DNA of 64,000 bases from Glebionis coronaria. Lineage: Eukaryota; Streptophyta; Magnoliopsida; Asterales; Asteraceae. The stretch spans positions 120,456,340-120,520,339 of the forward strand of contig CM046875.1 of assembly GCA_025667525.1 (NCBI GenBank), read 5' to 3'. The notes beneath the pieces were generated by a model. It worked only from the letters and a program-made list of their open reading frames with translations, did no database searches and was not told where the DNA came from. The position numbers were made by a program, and so were the translations under genes. This document shows positions 34,812-47,239 of this stretch, in pieces (positions within the stretch are counted from its first letter, which is position 1; each line of letters begins with the position of its first letter).

Positions 34812-36108
34812 AATATGGCCAGGAAGACCACACTTGAAGCACGCATCAGTATTATGGCGACATGGTCCTGGGTGCCTACGGTGGCAAGTAGAGCAAAGAG
34901 GATGAGTGTATCCTCCAACAGGTGCTCTGGCTGGCTGAGAACCTGATAAAACATTTTACATAAGACATGATAGTTGGGTACAAAGGACAAAGCGGATAAT
35001 CGTAAGATGGAATACCAGTGATAGCTGGACGGCTAGGCTGCGAACCTCTCTGGTTCTGGTCCCTACCGTTTCCATGATTCCTGGTAGAAGTTTTGCTAAA
35101 GTGTCAGAATATGAGTTATAACATGAAAACATAAGGAAATGCGTAAGTATTAGGACCTACTACTGTTGGAGTGCCCAACGTTGTTACGGTAATTATCAAT
35201 ACCGCCACGCCTATCCGTAGCAGAACGGTCGTTAGTCTAACCGTTTCCCTTGGGCTGATGAGGCTGCTGCTGAGTAGCCGGCTGAGACCGGTACCCAGTT
35301 TTCTGCCTGGAAGATATGTTTAAGAGATGAATAATTGACATATATGGAAAGTATACGGATTGATCACCGCTTGAATACGAATGTTTACCTCTTGTCGGGT
35401 CTTTCAGCTTCCCCGAACTCATCTCTCTCCTGCAGCATCTCCAGTTTTCGTGCTGCATCGGCCACTTGTGCTACAGTGTTGAACGTAGCACACACCATAT
35501 TATTTGTGACCGATGTGCGAAGAGCCCATCTAAAGTGATGTGCCTGCTCTTCAGGAGTACCTGCTGCCGCACCAAGGAAACCAGCTAAGCTAAGAAAGCG
35601 TTGCATAAACTCGTTGCTATTCTCCCCAGCTCTCTGTCGGATCCCATGGTATTCTCTCTTAAGCTTGTCCTGCTCAGCCTTGGGAAAGAACTGCTCCATC
35701 ACCCTGTCCTTGAACTGAGCCCAAGTCAAACCAGCAACCCACTCGTCACCACCTTCAGACTGCATCAATGCTAACCACCAGTTTAGCACATCGCCTTCGA
35801 ATCGATAGCATGCCAACCTCACCTTGTATGCGGGGTCACAACCCATAGCATTGAAAATCTTCAGCCGTCCAGCTTTCAGCATCGCTGGGGCTATCTGTCT
35901 TCTCAAAAGCTCTAGGGCGGAGCTTGTTGAATCTCTCCATCCATACTGCTAATGTCACTGGAGGAGGAGGAGGAGGTGCCTGATTATGCTGTTGATTGTT
36001 GGCAGCTTGAACTTCAGCCCTGATGTCATTCCTCAGTTGAGGAAGCAAAGCTTGCATGGTAGCCTGAATTGCAGCATTGAGCTGCTCCTGTTCGCGTGTG
36101 AGAACCAT
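34812..36108 (-). pseudogene. gag: Element C gag with three intron-like GT-AG segments
   Basis: The start MVLTREQEQLNAAIQ is at 36108 (preceded by ACTATCAG), not the upstream ATG at 36174. A frameshift near 35868 splits the N-terminal part from the gag domain (DPAYKVRLACYRFEG, WAQFKDRVMEQFFPK). After AERPDKR the frame closes at TAA, but removing GT-AG segments 35388-35307 (82 bp), 35156-35096 (61 bp) and 35015-34943 (73 bp) joins conserved gag sequence in phase each time. The result leads into two cysteine motifs: [12 protein letters not shown], then [18 protein letters not shown] at 35239-35237 is an additional lesion. The segments are inferred introns; no transcript evidence is available. 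Confidence 0.75.
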
Positions 36109-36547
36109 CTGATAGTATAACATAAACATATGATTAAACAGATCAAAACATAAAATATATATATATATATACATGAAAAAAATTTATACTAAAATTTCAC
36201 GAGAAAAATTTTATGCAAGAAAATTTTGTGTATGAATGCATGATGCAGTTTTATGAAAACTTTTGTATGCTCGAGAGTGAACGCCTCTGGTCAGTTCACC
36301 CAAAACAAAAGACATAGCGAGGGGACGCCTATGGGTCGGTCCCAAACCTAAGAGTTTCGATAAAACACATGCGACTAAATAGGGCCAGTCCTGTACCAAC
36401 CATTACTTAGTCAAAAATCTGCGACAATGACATGTATATGTATGCTTAAAAATGATGAATGCATGAAAACAACTGTCAGTTCTAGGAAGACCGTAGTGAC
36501 TACCCACTAATCACAGGTCATATTTGAGAGCCTACAGGTCGAATCCT
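36109..36547 (-). other. Element C leader
   Basis: This is non-coding sequence between primer site and gag. It contains a short (TA)n stretch near 36155-36170 and ends with a pyrimidine-poor ATACTATCAG before the gag ATG. Confidence 0.6.
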
Positions 36548-36548
36548 T

Positions 36549-36561
36549 GGCTCTGATACCA
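36549..36561 (-). promoter_or_regulatory. Element C primer binding site
   Basis: On the minus strand it reads TGGTATCAGAGCC, a full match to the initiator-Met tRNA site, four bases from the LTR. Confidence 0.9.
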
Positions 36562-36565
36562 TAAT

Positions 36566-39530
36566 TGTAACACCCCATTTTGATAATGGAAATGTCACAT
36601 GCAATTATGGCGTGTCATCAAAGCATACAAGGAAAAATGTCTAAACATTACTTGACCATAAAAGGAAAATACCGGAATCAAACATCGGTAGTCCAAAAGT
36701 AAAGCTCATCACACACAAACATAGTATAGTAAAGGAAAGGACTAAACAATGTCCATAGCAAATGTATCATAAGAAAGGAAATGCATAAAGTAAAGAAGGC
36801 TAGACAACTTCCAGTCCATATGCACGTACTCTTAGTGTCTACGAGCGTCCCTGAGTACCTGCCGTTTTGGGAACATAGAAAAGGAAAACGGTTGAGCATT
36901 TACGCTCAGTGCACGGATGTACAATAAAGCATGAATAGGATAAGCATAGAACATATAACAACGGAAGAAAACTAAGTCCCGAGTAACCTGGTTACGTCTT
37001 GATAAAACTGGTTTTATAGTTTGAAAGTCTTATGTTTGTCTTATAAAAACTGTTTGTCATATTTTACCATTAGCCAATATAGGTCATGAAAATCCACCGT
37101 GCATGAATACTTGGAGGGGTGACCTCATCATGCAAATTAGAGGGGCTGCCTCTAATTTAATATACTGGTTTTTGGGTAGGAGGGATCAGCTCCTTGTGAA
37201 GGATGCAAGGCACACACCACATTCACCATGAAATCCTGACTGAAAACATGTAACTAGGATGCACCCATACGCCCCACATGATAAATATAAATAAATGGCC
37301 AAAAGCTGAAGGGACGCCACGAGCAATCACTCTACCGTGGTGAAGTCATAACATCAGTGCCTCTAATGTTATGGTTATGGTACCTCCATAACTAGGTGAA
37401 ACTGGTCATGCATGTATATGGCTATAGGTAATCTTAATTAAACATAAGCAATCAAACACGTAACTTATACGACAGGAAAACAGTTGGCTGCATACGGGGA
37501 AATCCTAATAAGGAAAGAATGTCCATACTGAAAGGACGGGAATCCGTACCTTATGTCCAGTGAACGAAGAAGATGAACTGAGAGAAATCCTACTTCCGTA
37601 TCACTAGTGCTACATAAATACATACATGAATAAGTATCTGCTTACTAAATACGTAGCTGGTTTTATGTCATGTCTTAGCTTATTTTATGTGTTCTTACCA
37701 TGTTTTACTGTTTTTAAGCCTTAAACCGTGTTTATCTTATATTCTGTTTAATCTGATTAAGTATTTCTGGTATTCCATGTGTTATTATACTTACTGTGTA
37801 ATAATAAGTAACTTTCCAAAAATAGCAGGTTTCCTAAAATAGAAAGTTTCCAAAAATAGAAAGTTTCTAAAAATAGAAAGTTTCCAAAAATAGAAAGTTT
37901 CCAAAAATAGAAAGTTTCCAAAAATAGAAAGTTACCAAAAATAGAAAGTTTCCAAAAATAGAAAGTTTCCAAAAATAGAAAGTTTTCAAAATAGATTTAC
38001 TGCTTAAAATAGATAAGTTTCTAAAAATAGAAAGTTTCCATAAATAGATCAGCTGCCTTAATTAAATAAGTTTCCATAAATAGATTAGCTGCCTGAAATA
38101 AATAAGTTTCTAAAAAATAGAAAGTTTCCATAACTAGAAATAAGCTGGTTAAATAAGCTAAGTAAATAAGCCTAAGTGTTTTCATAATTATTTTCTAAGT
38201 CATATTATATAATGTATAGTTTAATAATTATTTCATGTAATTAAATTAAACTATAGGTTAAAATATTTAATTAAAGTATAACATGTTTTTATTAAATAAA
38301 GTTAAATACTTAGGTTAAAACATGTATTATTATTTATTAATAATATAACCTAAGTCATGTTAATTAATTAATTATAATCATGGTTTTTAAATAATTAATT
38401 AATTATAAGTCTAAAATATAAAAATACTTAGGTTAATTAATTTTATGATTATTAATAATTAAAATAACCTAAGTCATGTTATTAAATTAATCATGTCATT
38501 TTATTAATTTAATTTTTAACATAAGATCATAAAACATAAAAACTAAACATACACCATGAACCAGATCTAGAATCAAAACCATGAACCGGACATGAAATCG
38601 ACACCGTACCCCGAACCAACTCGGGGTACCCCGTGCCTTGATGCTGCCGTGGGACCCACACCCACCAACCGGGACCTTATGGTCTCGGTGGTGGTCGGAT
38701 GGCCAAACCGAAACCCCCCTTGGGTTCGGTGTAGGCCGCGGCTAAAACAAACACCCCTTAAAACCATACTTTTGATTTTATTAAATCCAAATTCATGTTA
38801 GATCCATGTTTATTTATTAGGTTTTTGTAAAAACATAACATGTTCTTGATTTATTAAAAGATCAAATCAAAAGAAAAGGTTTAAAAAGTATTTACCGAAT
38901 TCGTGGATCAAAAGGACGAAGAACAAACACGATCACCAACTAATATTCCAAGATCCAAGATCAACAAACACCTCCTTGTGGTGTTCTTAGGGTGGCGGCC
39001 AAAAAAGAAAAGAGAAGGAGGGTTTTAGGTTTTTGCTAAAATCTTCTGTAATTGTAAAAATGAGTAGGGAAAAATCCTTAACCCCCTTTAGTAAAATTTA
39101 CAAATGGGCTTGGCCCATTTGTCCCTTGTAGCCGCGGGTAGGGGGCCCCACTTGGGGTACCCGTACCTTTTTCCATGTCTCGATGTTAAGTTATTTGTTC
39201 ATGATTATTTGTGTTCGCGTTTTAAGTGTTCTCGTTACGTAAATATCGTGATCTAATATATTGAATTACGCTCGTAATAAATATATATACATAATTAATA
39301 ATAGTTCGTGTTTTAATTACATTCATGATTTCATGATCGCATGTTCGTGATTAATTATTGTCAAATAATTATTACGTGCTCGTGCGTAGTAAATACTTAT
39401 CGTGTTCTAACACGTACGTAATACGTAAAATCCTAACACGTAATCGTAATCATGCTATATTAGGAAAGTTTAAATCTAGTACGTACGATCTTAAGGGTAC
39501 TATTCATGGTAAAAGCATGCGGGTTTTACA
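36566..39530 (-). repeat. Element C 5' LTR
   Basis: It is 2965 bases, nearly identical to 28274-31239 except for the tandem repeat block and scattered substitutions. On the minus strand it drives C. Confidence 0.95.
37805..38130. repeat. 17-bp tandem repeat in the 5' LTR of C
   Basis: It has about ten near-perfect units of AAAAATAGAAAGTTTCC followed by degenerate units. The open frame 37757-37972 here is only an artefact of the repeat. Confidence 0.85.
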
Positions 39531-40177
39531 GACTTGGTATCAAGGGGATGTTGACAAGGCGGGGCCTTGGGATTGGTTCATAGGTGTATGGGCGCCTATG
39601 GGACCATGGTGATTGTTAAGGCTTGGATCCTTGGAATTATGGTTATTGGTAAGGCTTGGAGCCTTGGATTTGTGGTGATTGGTTAATCTTGAATGCTAGT
39701 TGTTAATACATAAATGTAGCACATTATCCATATGTTCTTTTGTTAATGGTTGTTATTCACAGCTTATAACTGATTTGGCGTTGGAGTCTAAACCTATGAC
39801 TCTCACCAACTTTATGTTGACGTGTTTTAGTGTCTCTTTCAGGTGAGAATGTGGTTAAGCGTGAGAATAGGAGTGGCTAGCTGGAAGGCTTAGGATTGCA
39901 TTTGGAGGAACCCCCATTTCTCCTAGCCTTTATTTTATGTTTGAATAAGTGATATATTGTGGACACATATATGTTGATGTGTGTATTTGTATGTCTTTGG
40001 TAAGGGGTAGACCTGTTACCTACTTACCTAGACGCCTGCATTGTTTGTGATATTGTCATGACATTGTGTCACCCATTTATGATATTTCCATTTCATTTAG
40101 TTATCTCTATAGACACGCTATTGTTGTGATGATATCCATACGTCGCACCCCATATTCCGCCATGGTGGGGTGTGACA
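39531..40177 (+). repeat. Element B left LTR, second part
   Basis: It resumes with the duplicated GACTT and matches the right LTR from about 63690. It ends GGGGTGTGACA before the primer site. Together with 26223-28273 the LTR is about 2.69 kb. Confidence 0.9.
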
Positions 40178-40180
40178 AAA

Positions 40181-40192
40181 TGGTATCAGAGC
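40181..40192 (+). promoter_or_regulatory. Element B primer binding site
   Basis: TGGTATCAGAGC directly after the left LTR, the initiator-Met tRNA type. Confidence 0.85.
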
Positions 40193-42060
40193 GAATGGTT
40201 ATAGAGAATTAGGTTGCCTAGCCTAATCTATAGCTTAAGGATCCCTGCATATAGGCGTCATAGGATTACGTGTGGTCTTGATTGTATTTTCCTAAATTTT
40301 ATTTTTTGTGAATTTTAACTAGTATGAGTTGAACTGTAGTTGCCCATACTTAGTTACTTGTTAATTTCTGTTTTGCTTTTGATATATAAATTAATTTCAC
40401 CATAGTAAGTTATTTGGTGTACCTAATGTATAGTATTTTTCTTTTGATGTTTAAGTCATGTTCCCTAAGAATCATGTGGTGATTCGAGTTACTAGGAGTA
40501 GGTGGATATGAAGGATTTTAAGTTGTTTCCACTCTTATGGGCGACATGACTTATAACTGATTATGATGTTGTGTTGGAGTTTGTCTATGCTATTTTAGCT
40601 AGACTATGGATTTATGTACTCCAAGAGTTTGACTATATTATTTTAATAGATAGAGTTTTGGACCTTATTGTTTATGTGGTTATGAGCTTATGTGAGTAGA
40701 TGGATTTATGTGTTATATGTTGTATTGATTCTTATAAGTGTCATCATAGGAGGGAGTGCATTGAGGCAAGGATAATTGTATAATTATGGTGGCCAACATA
40801 GTTATACAAGTACCACAACTTCAACGGGTTCTCAAGTATGATTGCATGAAAGAGGGTTAGTACATGCTTGTATATGATGAGATGTGGATTTTTTGGTATA
40901 TGTATAATATATGGGTTTATGTAACGGTGTCTACCATATGGCTATTTTTGAGTGTGTTATATGTTTTGGGTTATACGGATGTTGTGTGATTATGGGGTCA
41001 CACGATATAGACTGGTTTTAGTGATGGGTTTTATGCCTTATGGTAAGATAGTGATTACTCGTATGGAAAAATGAGTGTATGACGCGATTGATTGATTTGA
41101 CATGTATGGTAACGAGTATGTTTTGGGTGATTTAATAGGTATATATATGCGGATGTATATATACTAGTATGTGTTAAGTTATGATATATGGTCGTTCAGT
41201 AGTTATTATAACTTGAACGTACCTTGTGTTTGCTCGTGTTTTATGGTGCTGGAGTTTGATGGAGTTCCAACGACGTTTTGAGTGTTTTGATGTGTGTCTA
41301 CATTTGGGTATGTATTTTAATTAATGAGAAATACTAAATTTTCTTACAAATAAGTGTGGCTAATTATAGAAAAACGGTTTTGAAAATAATTTGTAAGTGT
41401 ATGGTATGATATCATGACATACATATTTTTTTAAAAGTTTATGGTAGTTAGCTATAAAAAAAAATCGTCTTGAAAATAATTGGATTAGTTTTCTTTGTAA
41501 TAGGTGATAATAAATTTTAAAGGGGTAAAGAAATTTTACAAATATTTCTTAAGTTGAGTTAAAATTTTAGAAGTATTTAACTAGACGGAAAGAGTAAAAA
41601 GGGAGATTTTATTATAGTAATGATAAAAAAACACCACACCTTGTAAACGTGTAGTAGTTTAGTTATAATCAGCCTAAATTGATTTTATAAAATAATAATA
41701 ATAATAATATAGAATAAAATGAAAATAAAACATTATATTTTATAAACATGTATTGGTTTCATAATAACAAGTGAAATAAGTTTAATACGGGTAAACAAGA
41801 TAATGGTTAGAATAAGATTGTAGTATACTAACTAGTTGATATCTTTGATAAAATAATGAAGATAAAAGATGAGTTTATTGTTCGAAACGAGTATAATTGA
41901 TTTTAGTAGTATTGAAGTTTGGTTCTTATGAGGAGTAACTAAATGGGGCGAAAGTTTAAAATTTTCTGAGGTATCAAAATTTGGTAATACTAACCGTGAC
42001 GAATCTAGTTTTTCGTTGTTGGCACACTCCATTGAATCTTTTGGATTACATTGTTTTGTT
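40193..42060 (+). other. Element B leader and unrecognisable gag region
   Basis: This is nearly 1.9 kb without a frame above background. A gag would be expected here in an autonomous element, but no capsid or zinc-knuckle pattern survives. Confidence 0.5.
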
Positions 42061-44128
42061 TTCAGTTGTTTTGGATAGGGTTCATTATGGTTGATCTTTC
42101 GGTTTACCCTATATTTATTATGGGACGTGATCGGTTGGAATTCTTTTGGTACACGTCATGGTTAGATATTGGGTAGTATTGCTTACGGTTAGATATTATA
42201 ATGAAGAGATGTATTTTGGTTTAAAGGTTGTGTTGAAGGAATGATTAAGATTTGTGGAGTTTTGAAACTTAGATTGGTTACGGGAATAAGGAATAAGTAA
42301 AGTTAGTTGACTGGTCGTGGGAACGAGATGTCATGCTATGAGAAGTTGGTTGAAGTACCATTAGGAGATTTGATGAAAGTACTAGCAGATGTGAGGATAA
42401 AGTAGAAAGTTTCTACTAATGGAAGGATTAACACGCAAGGGAATTGGTATAGTTATGGAGGCAAGGTAGTAGTAGACACGTGAAGGAAAACATGGATGTG
42501 AAAGAATGATTGGTAGGAGGCTGATTAATGGTGCAGTACAACAAGTAAGGAAGAGCCAGCCATTGAGGGGTTGAAGTACCTTTAGAAATATTGTGGTAGA
42601 TGAATTGAAGTTAGAGGCTACTGGGTAGTGTGAAGTTCCTAGGTAAAATCATAGAGACGAGAAGCAGTGCGTGAAGAGCTACATCGGTAATCAAGGAGCT
42701 GAAAGGACTACATGCCGGCTGCTAGAAGGAAGCAAGAGATTACAAAGGAGTCACAGAAGTTGTAAGGACTGGAAAGGTGACAAGCAATATGATGGGAATC
42801 TCCGTATGGTTCATGACGAAGAAGGACAGACCGAGTACCAGAGTGGAGTTACAAAGAGCTGAACTAGTGGATCGTGATGAACTGAATACATAACATGGGA
42901 GATTAAGAACTCGTGGAGGTAACAAGGGGAGTCGAGTGACTACGTGGATAGATATTTTATGGCAATCAATATCGAGGGATGAGTAGCGAAGCTGAGCTGA
43001 ATAAGTTCATGGAGAAGTGATTTGAGAGTCGGTTTTGTGAAGGTGTAATGAAAGATCTTGGGAAGAGACAGTTATGCATTATCCAATGCACTAGCGATTT
43101 CCATAGATTTGATGAATGAAGTATGGAATTTCTGTTGGACGGGATAGTGTAGGAATTAGGGAGAACCATGGAAGGAGAGAACCAAGTATTCCTTGAAGAT
43201 GATGATTGAAAGTACCTATGTTGGGTGCAAGATCAAAATAGAAGTATGAGATCTGAATAAGAATTTAAAATATGGCTTAGTTTAGACAAATGGGAACTAA
43301 TATGGGTATAAGATGAGAATGTCATCCGCATGGGATCACATAAAACTCTAGTCTGTTCCTATTAGGAGGGAGTAGGAGAACTGATCATGAGAAAAAACAA
43401 GTGAAGCTACTTGGAAAAGTTTTGAGGTATAGATGACTTAAAAGAAAGGAAGCATAACATCGTGATGTATGTCATGAGCCGAGGAAGAAGAAGGAAGTAT
43501 GGATAAATGCGAATCATGAATGAAATAGGTCGAGATAGGAACCGAAGGTAAAGTTTGGTATAGCCTAATGAGTGGACTAAGGCACTAAGCATGCCAATAT
43601 TGTTGTAGTGTAGAAAGGAAATGGTACTGACCTATACTGTTTGATTGGAAGGCTTAGTATCGATAATCGAATGGTTGAGGAGTTATAATGTGATGTGTCA
43701 TGAGAGACGAGGGGCTTGGTCTAACTGAGACAAGATGAGGAGCACTATGACCTTGAAGGTAAGACATTGTGTAGGTATAAAGGAAGTTTTGAGTATCAGG
43801 GGAAAAAAATCTTTCATGGATAAAAGTGAGAAAGAAGTGTATAGGTGCTACTAATGATCTATCCAAATTTATGGAAGTAGTTGTAGCATGGGTTCGGATG
43901 GCAGTTGATAGACTAACTGAGATAACCGTCCTTTTGGTGATGTGTATAGATCATAAGTTGATTGTATTGGAAGAGCCTCGTTGTGATAAACTAATCAATA
44001 TGTGAAATATCATCATAGGTCACTTGTGTAAGGAAATTGGAATTTTTAAGTAGTTTGTGGTATGGACTAAAGGAAGTTGATGAACATGATTGGATATGAG
44101 TATATCGAGCTAACTGGAAAATGATGGA
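42061..44128 (+). pseudogene. pol: Element B pol relic, left part (protease, reverse transcriptase, integrase start)
   Basis: Only short blocks are legible. A protease-like stretch (IFIMGRDRLEF, about 42110-42150) comes first. A reverse transcriptase block (SNALAISIDLMNEVW, about 43085-43135) resembles the NAPATFMDLMNRVF motif. An RNase H end block (KHANIVV then RKGN, about 43580-43625) and the integrase start (AVDRLTEITVLLVM, about 43888-43935) follow. Spacing between blocks is shorter than in element C, so deletions have accumulated. Stops occur in all frames. The relic is cut at 44128 by element D, with duplicated target ATGGA at 44124-44128. Confidence 0.65.
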
Positions 44129-45927
44129 TGATGAGACTGCAATTATACATAGTCTCATCGTCCAAATCGGGCTTAAAACGCTTAAAATATCATAAAAATA
44201 CCCAAATATATGCTTGTGTTTGTTCATTGTGTATTTTAGGTACGAATATCGTGAAATCAACAAAAGATCGCAAGAATCAAGCAAAAACGAACACGGGAAA
44301 CGAAACCGCACAAAGAATCGGACCCGAATGTGATTTCCCATTAAAGTCCTTGAAGTTTGAAGAATGTACAAGATTGGTCCCTCATCTTTGGAGAATTGTC
44401 AACTTTAGCCCTTGAAGAATCACTATTAACAACATTGGTCCTTTAAGAGTGAAGATTGTACAAGAAATACCCTTGAAGAGTTCATGCTTTACATTTATAG
44501 TCCTTACACCATTAATTCCTAAACTAACGGACTGATATTGCAAATAGCTTAAAGAACTTTACAAAGGATTGGGAGTATAAGCTGTTGGGAAGTTGTTTAG
44601 TAACTTTTGGGAAATTAAGGGGCTCAACATGACCAGACAACCAAAATCATCCACCCAACCACAACTTCCCACGTCACCCCCAACCGCCACATCACACTGC
44701 CACCTCAACCCCCCACTAAACACGTTTTGTTAAAAAATTAAATGATTTTAAACCTGTTTAAGTGGCGGGTAATACTTTTTTTACACCCAAAATAGATTAA
44801 ACCACCCTCCTTCCCAACCAAGAACCCTAAATTGATATTAACCCTAAACGAAAGGGGTTTAATTTGATATGTTGCAGATCCCCAATTAAGGGTCCCCTCA
44901 CTCATTTCCCACCCCTAAATCAAACTCCACATCATCCAACACCATCACATGAGCATCCCCTGCCCCACTACTCACAAGAAACCAAAACTTTGGCAGAAGA
45001 TAAACGTTTAAAATTTGAGGCGTGCTTGTAACTCAAAATAAACGACCATGATGCTCCCCAACAGTTGTATACTCCACAACAATACAAGAAAACATCACAT
45101 GTCGACCTTGACTGAATTCAAACCAAGGATAAATCAAGCATATTCTGAAGATGCTCCAAGGGTAGTTTTGGCAGATCAATAGCATTAGGGTTTTTGTATA
45201 CTTTAGTTCTAAAATCATCCTAGACTTGTATTTAAGGGAGTCGCCTGTGACTTTCCCTTCTTTGTTCCAACTTTTGCTTTGTAAAGTTCTTTTTATCAAT
45301 GAAATAGTTACAGCTTTTTAAAAATTCTTGCAAGCCAAAGTTGTGTTCCATTTTTTTTGCTTTAGTAGTGTAAACAATCACCTTTCTTTTACAAAAATTA
45401 GCTTATAATCTCAAGGACACTTGGATTACAATCTGTTTTTGTCTATATTTATAGGAGCTTTTAAGGGCTGTTTGTTTGACATACAAAAAGCCTCCATAAG
45501 CTTGTATAAGCTCCTTAAGTTAGTTTCAAATTCGTTTCAAGGAAAGTTGTTTTTCAAGTTTTTTTTCAAAAAGAAAGTGAGTTCAAAGGATTTCTAGAAA
45601 CCTGAATCATAACATAAGGTGAAGTGAAAGTGGACCCTTATGTTGTGATTACAGATTTATGTTAAAGTCTTTTAGTGTACTTTTGGTTCTTTCAATTTTA
45701 GGTTTTCTAAAATATTGGTTTCAATTATTTACTAATCTTGAATCCATAAGCTAATAACAAAAGTTGTTCTTGACAACCAGCTTTTGTTTTCAGTTTTTGG
45801 GCTTAGGTTGTGTGTTGTTCTCAGTAGGTACAAAAAAGGAGGTCATTCTATTTCTTGTTGCTTGTTCTAAGGGTCTTGACTGCTGTAGTCTGCCCTATCA
45901 CCTCAGTTAATCATATTCTTTCCTAAA
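44129..45927 (+). repeat. Element D left LTR, first part
   Basis: It matches 57028-58825 with about 9 differences in the first 225 bases by eye. It ends TTTCCTAAA, the 9-bp target of the TIR element. Confidence 0.93.
45229..45236 (+). promoter_or_regulatory. TATA box in the left LTR of D
   Basis: TTGTATTTAAGGGAG, conserved in the right LTR at 58128-58135. Confidence 0.5.
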
Positions 45928-46915
45928 GGGATAATAGGTTCTAAATGTAACATTGTTGTCCAGTTTTACTATGTTATGCAATCACTTATTAATCTTACTA
46001 AAAAACGCACCCACCTTTACTAATCCCTACTATTCTAACATTATTATCCTTTCCGTTTGATTTTGATGACGTGGCATCGTTACTATATGTTTGACCCGTT
46101 AACTTTTGTTTGACCCCGTTAACTTTTGTAAATAAGTTTTGTTAACTTTTGGGAAAGTTTCTTATTCATTGGTCAATGTTTGACCCGTTATATTTTCGTA
46201 TCATTCATTCATCCGTATCAATGTCTTCCTCACCATTTTTTATTTCCATGTCTTCCTCTTCAACCCCTCACTATTGAACAAGAACAAAAAAGCAAAAAAT
46301 GATCCATATCTGAAATCGGTGCTCATTATTGCTTTTTTGCTTCTTTGTTGTCCAGATTCAAAACCCACGTGTCCAGATGCAAAAAATGATCCATATCTGA
46401 AATAGGTGCTCTTCAACCCCTCACTATTTCCATATCTGAAATCGGTGCTCATTATTGAACAAGAACAAAAAAGCAAAAACCACGTGTCCAGATTCAAAAC
46501 CCACGTCCAACATCTTTGTCGTTCATTAATAATAAACCCCATGTCCAGATCCAAAATCCACCGTCGGTTAATGGTTTTGTACGAAAATCTTTTTTGATAT
46601 TGGTTTTGTATGTTATGTTGTTGGATAGATCGAAACAACAATCAATGAGCACCGATTTGTTTCTTGGTTTGACGTGATGTTTGTTATATGAATTTTTGAA
46701 AGATTTGATATGTTTGTGAGATTTCAGATATGAGAGGAATGGTGGTGTTTATTAACACAGGGATATGAGTTTTTGGTTTTGTGAGAAACAGATCCATTAT
46801 TCATTTGTTCAGAGAGGGTCTCCCCGGACCGCCAACCTAAGCCGACGGCCGGAGAGACAATGGTTAAAGTGGCGGCGGTAGATTTAGGGTTTGGTGAGAT
46901 TAGTTTTATTTTGAT

Positions 46916-46958
<43 letters not shown>

Positions 46959-47239
46959 AAGAGAGAGAAAAAAAAATCTTTCCCACTACTGCAACCAAAT
47001 GATCCATCCTTTTCTCTAACGAGTTAAACAAAAGTTAGCAAAAGTTAACGGGGTCAAACAAAAGTTAATGGGTCAAACATATAGTAACGATGCCACGTCA
47101 TCAAAATCAAACGGAAAGGATAATAGTGTTAGAATAGTAGGGATTAGTAAAGGTGGGTGCGTTTTTTGGTAAGATTAATAAGTGATTGCATAACATAGTA
47201 AAACTGGACAACAATGTTACATTTAGAACCTATTATCCC
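45928..47239 (-). mobile_element. Mutator-like TIR element, copy 1 (1312 bp)
   Basis: Its ends are inverted repeats of about 200 bases starting GGGATAATAGGTTCTAAATG, with about three mismatches between them. The left flank is TTTCCTAAA and the right flank AATTAAGTA, which do not match each other. The 9-bp flank size and long TIRs suggest a non-autonomous MULE. The interior holds a CT/GA microsatellite, a GC-rich segment and short internal repeats. The 133-codon frame at 46240-46641 shows no known domain and is probably not coding. Confidence 0.85.
46917..46960. repeat. (GA)n microsatellite in TIR element copy 1
   Basis: Nearly pure GA with two GATA interruptions, mirrored at about 55938-55983 in copy 2. 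Confidence 0.85.

Larger units (their letters stand above)
28274..39530 (-). mobile_element. Element C: Tekay/Del-like chromovirus nested in the left LTR of B
   Basis: The LTRs 28274-31239 (3') and 36566-39530 (5' on the minus strand) are about 2966 and 2965 bases. A perfect 5-bp duplication GACTT (28269-28273, 39531-39535) flanks them, and the uninterrupted site is visible in the right LTR of B (TTGACTTGGTAT near 63690). Primer site, gag, protease, reverse transcriptase, RNase H, integrase and chromodomain all run on the minus strand. The LTRs differ at about 5 places in the first 350 bases, so it is younger than B. The coding part has frameshifts and at least four premature stops. Confidence 0.95.

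Noticed and set aside
37757..37972. 71-codon minus-strand frame with repeated FYFWKLSIFGN motif
   Set aside because: It follows the 17-bp tandem repeat in the LTR of C; the periodic protein is an artefact.
42671..44415. Short open frames in 42671-44415
   Set aside because: They do not coincide with the recognisable pol blocks of B and are below background length.
45033..45299. 88-codon minus-strand frame repeated at 57932-58198
   Set aside because: It lies in both LTRs of D, antisense to the promoter region. Conservation follows from LTR duplication.
46240..46641. 133-codon frame in both copies of the TIR element
   Set aside because: Identity between copies reflects DNA identity. The frame contains internal DNA repeats read in different places and no domain, so it is not called as a gene.
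45928..47239. TIR element as a hAT, CACTA or Helitron
   Set aside because: TIRs of about 200 bp and 9-bp target flanks fit Mutator-like elements. hAT gives 8 bp, CACTA 3 bp with CACTA ends, and Helitrons have no TIRs.
44129..47239. Reading 44129-47239 and 53763-56975 as two separate solo insertions
   Set aside because: The pieces add up to exactly one LTR, and the flanks are reciprocal reverse complements; one inverted element explains all.
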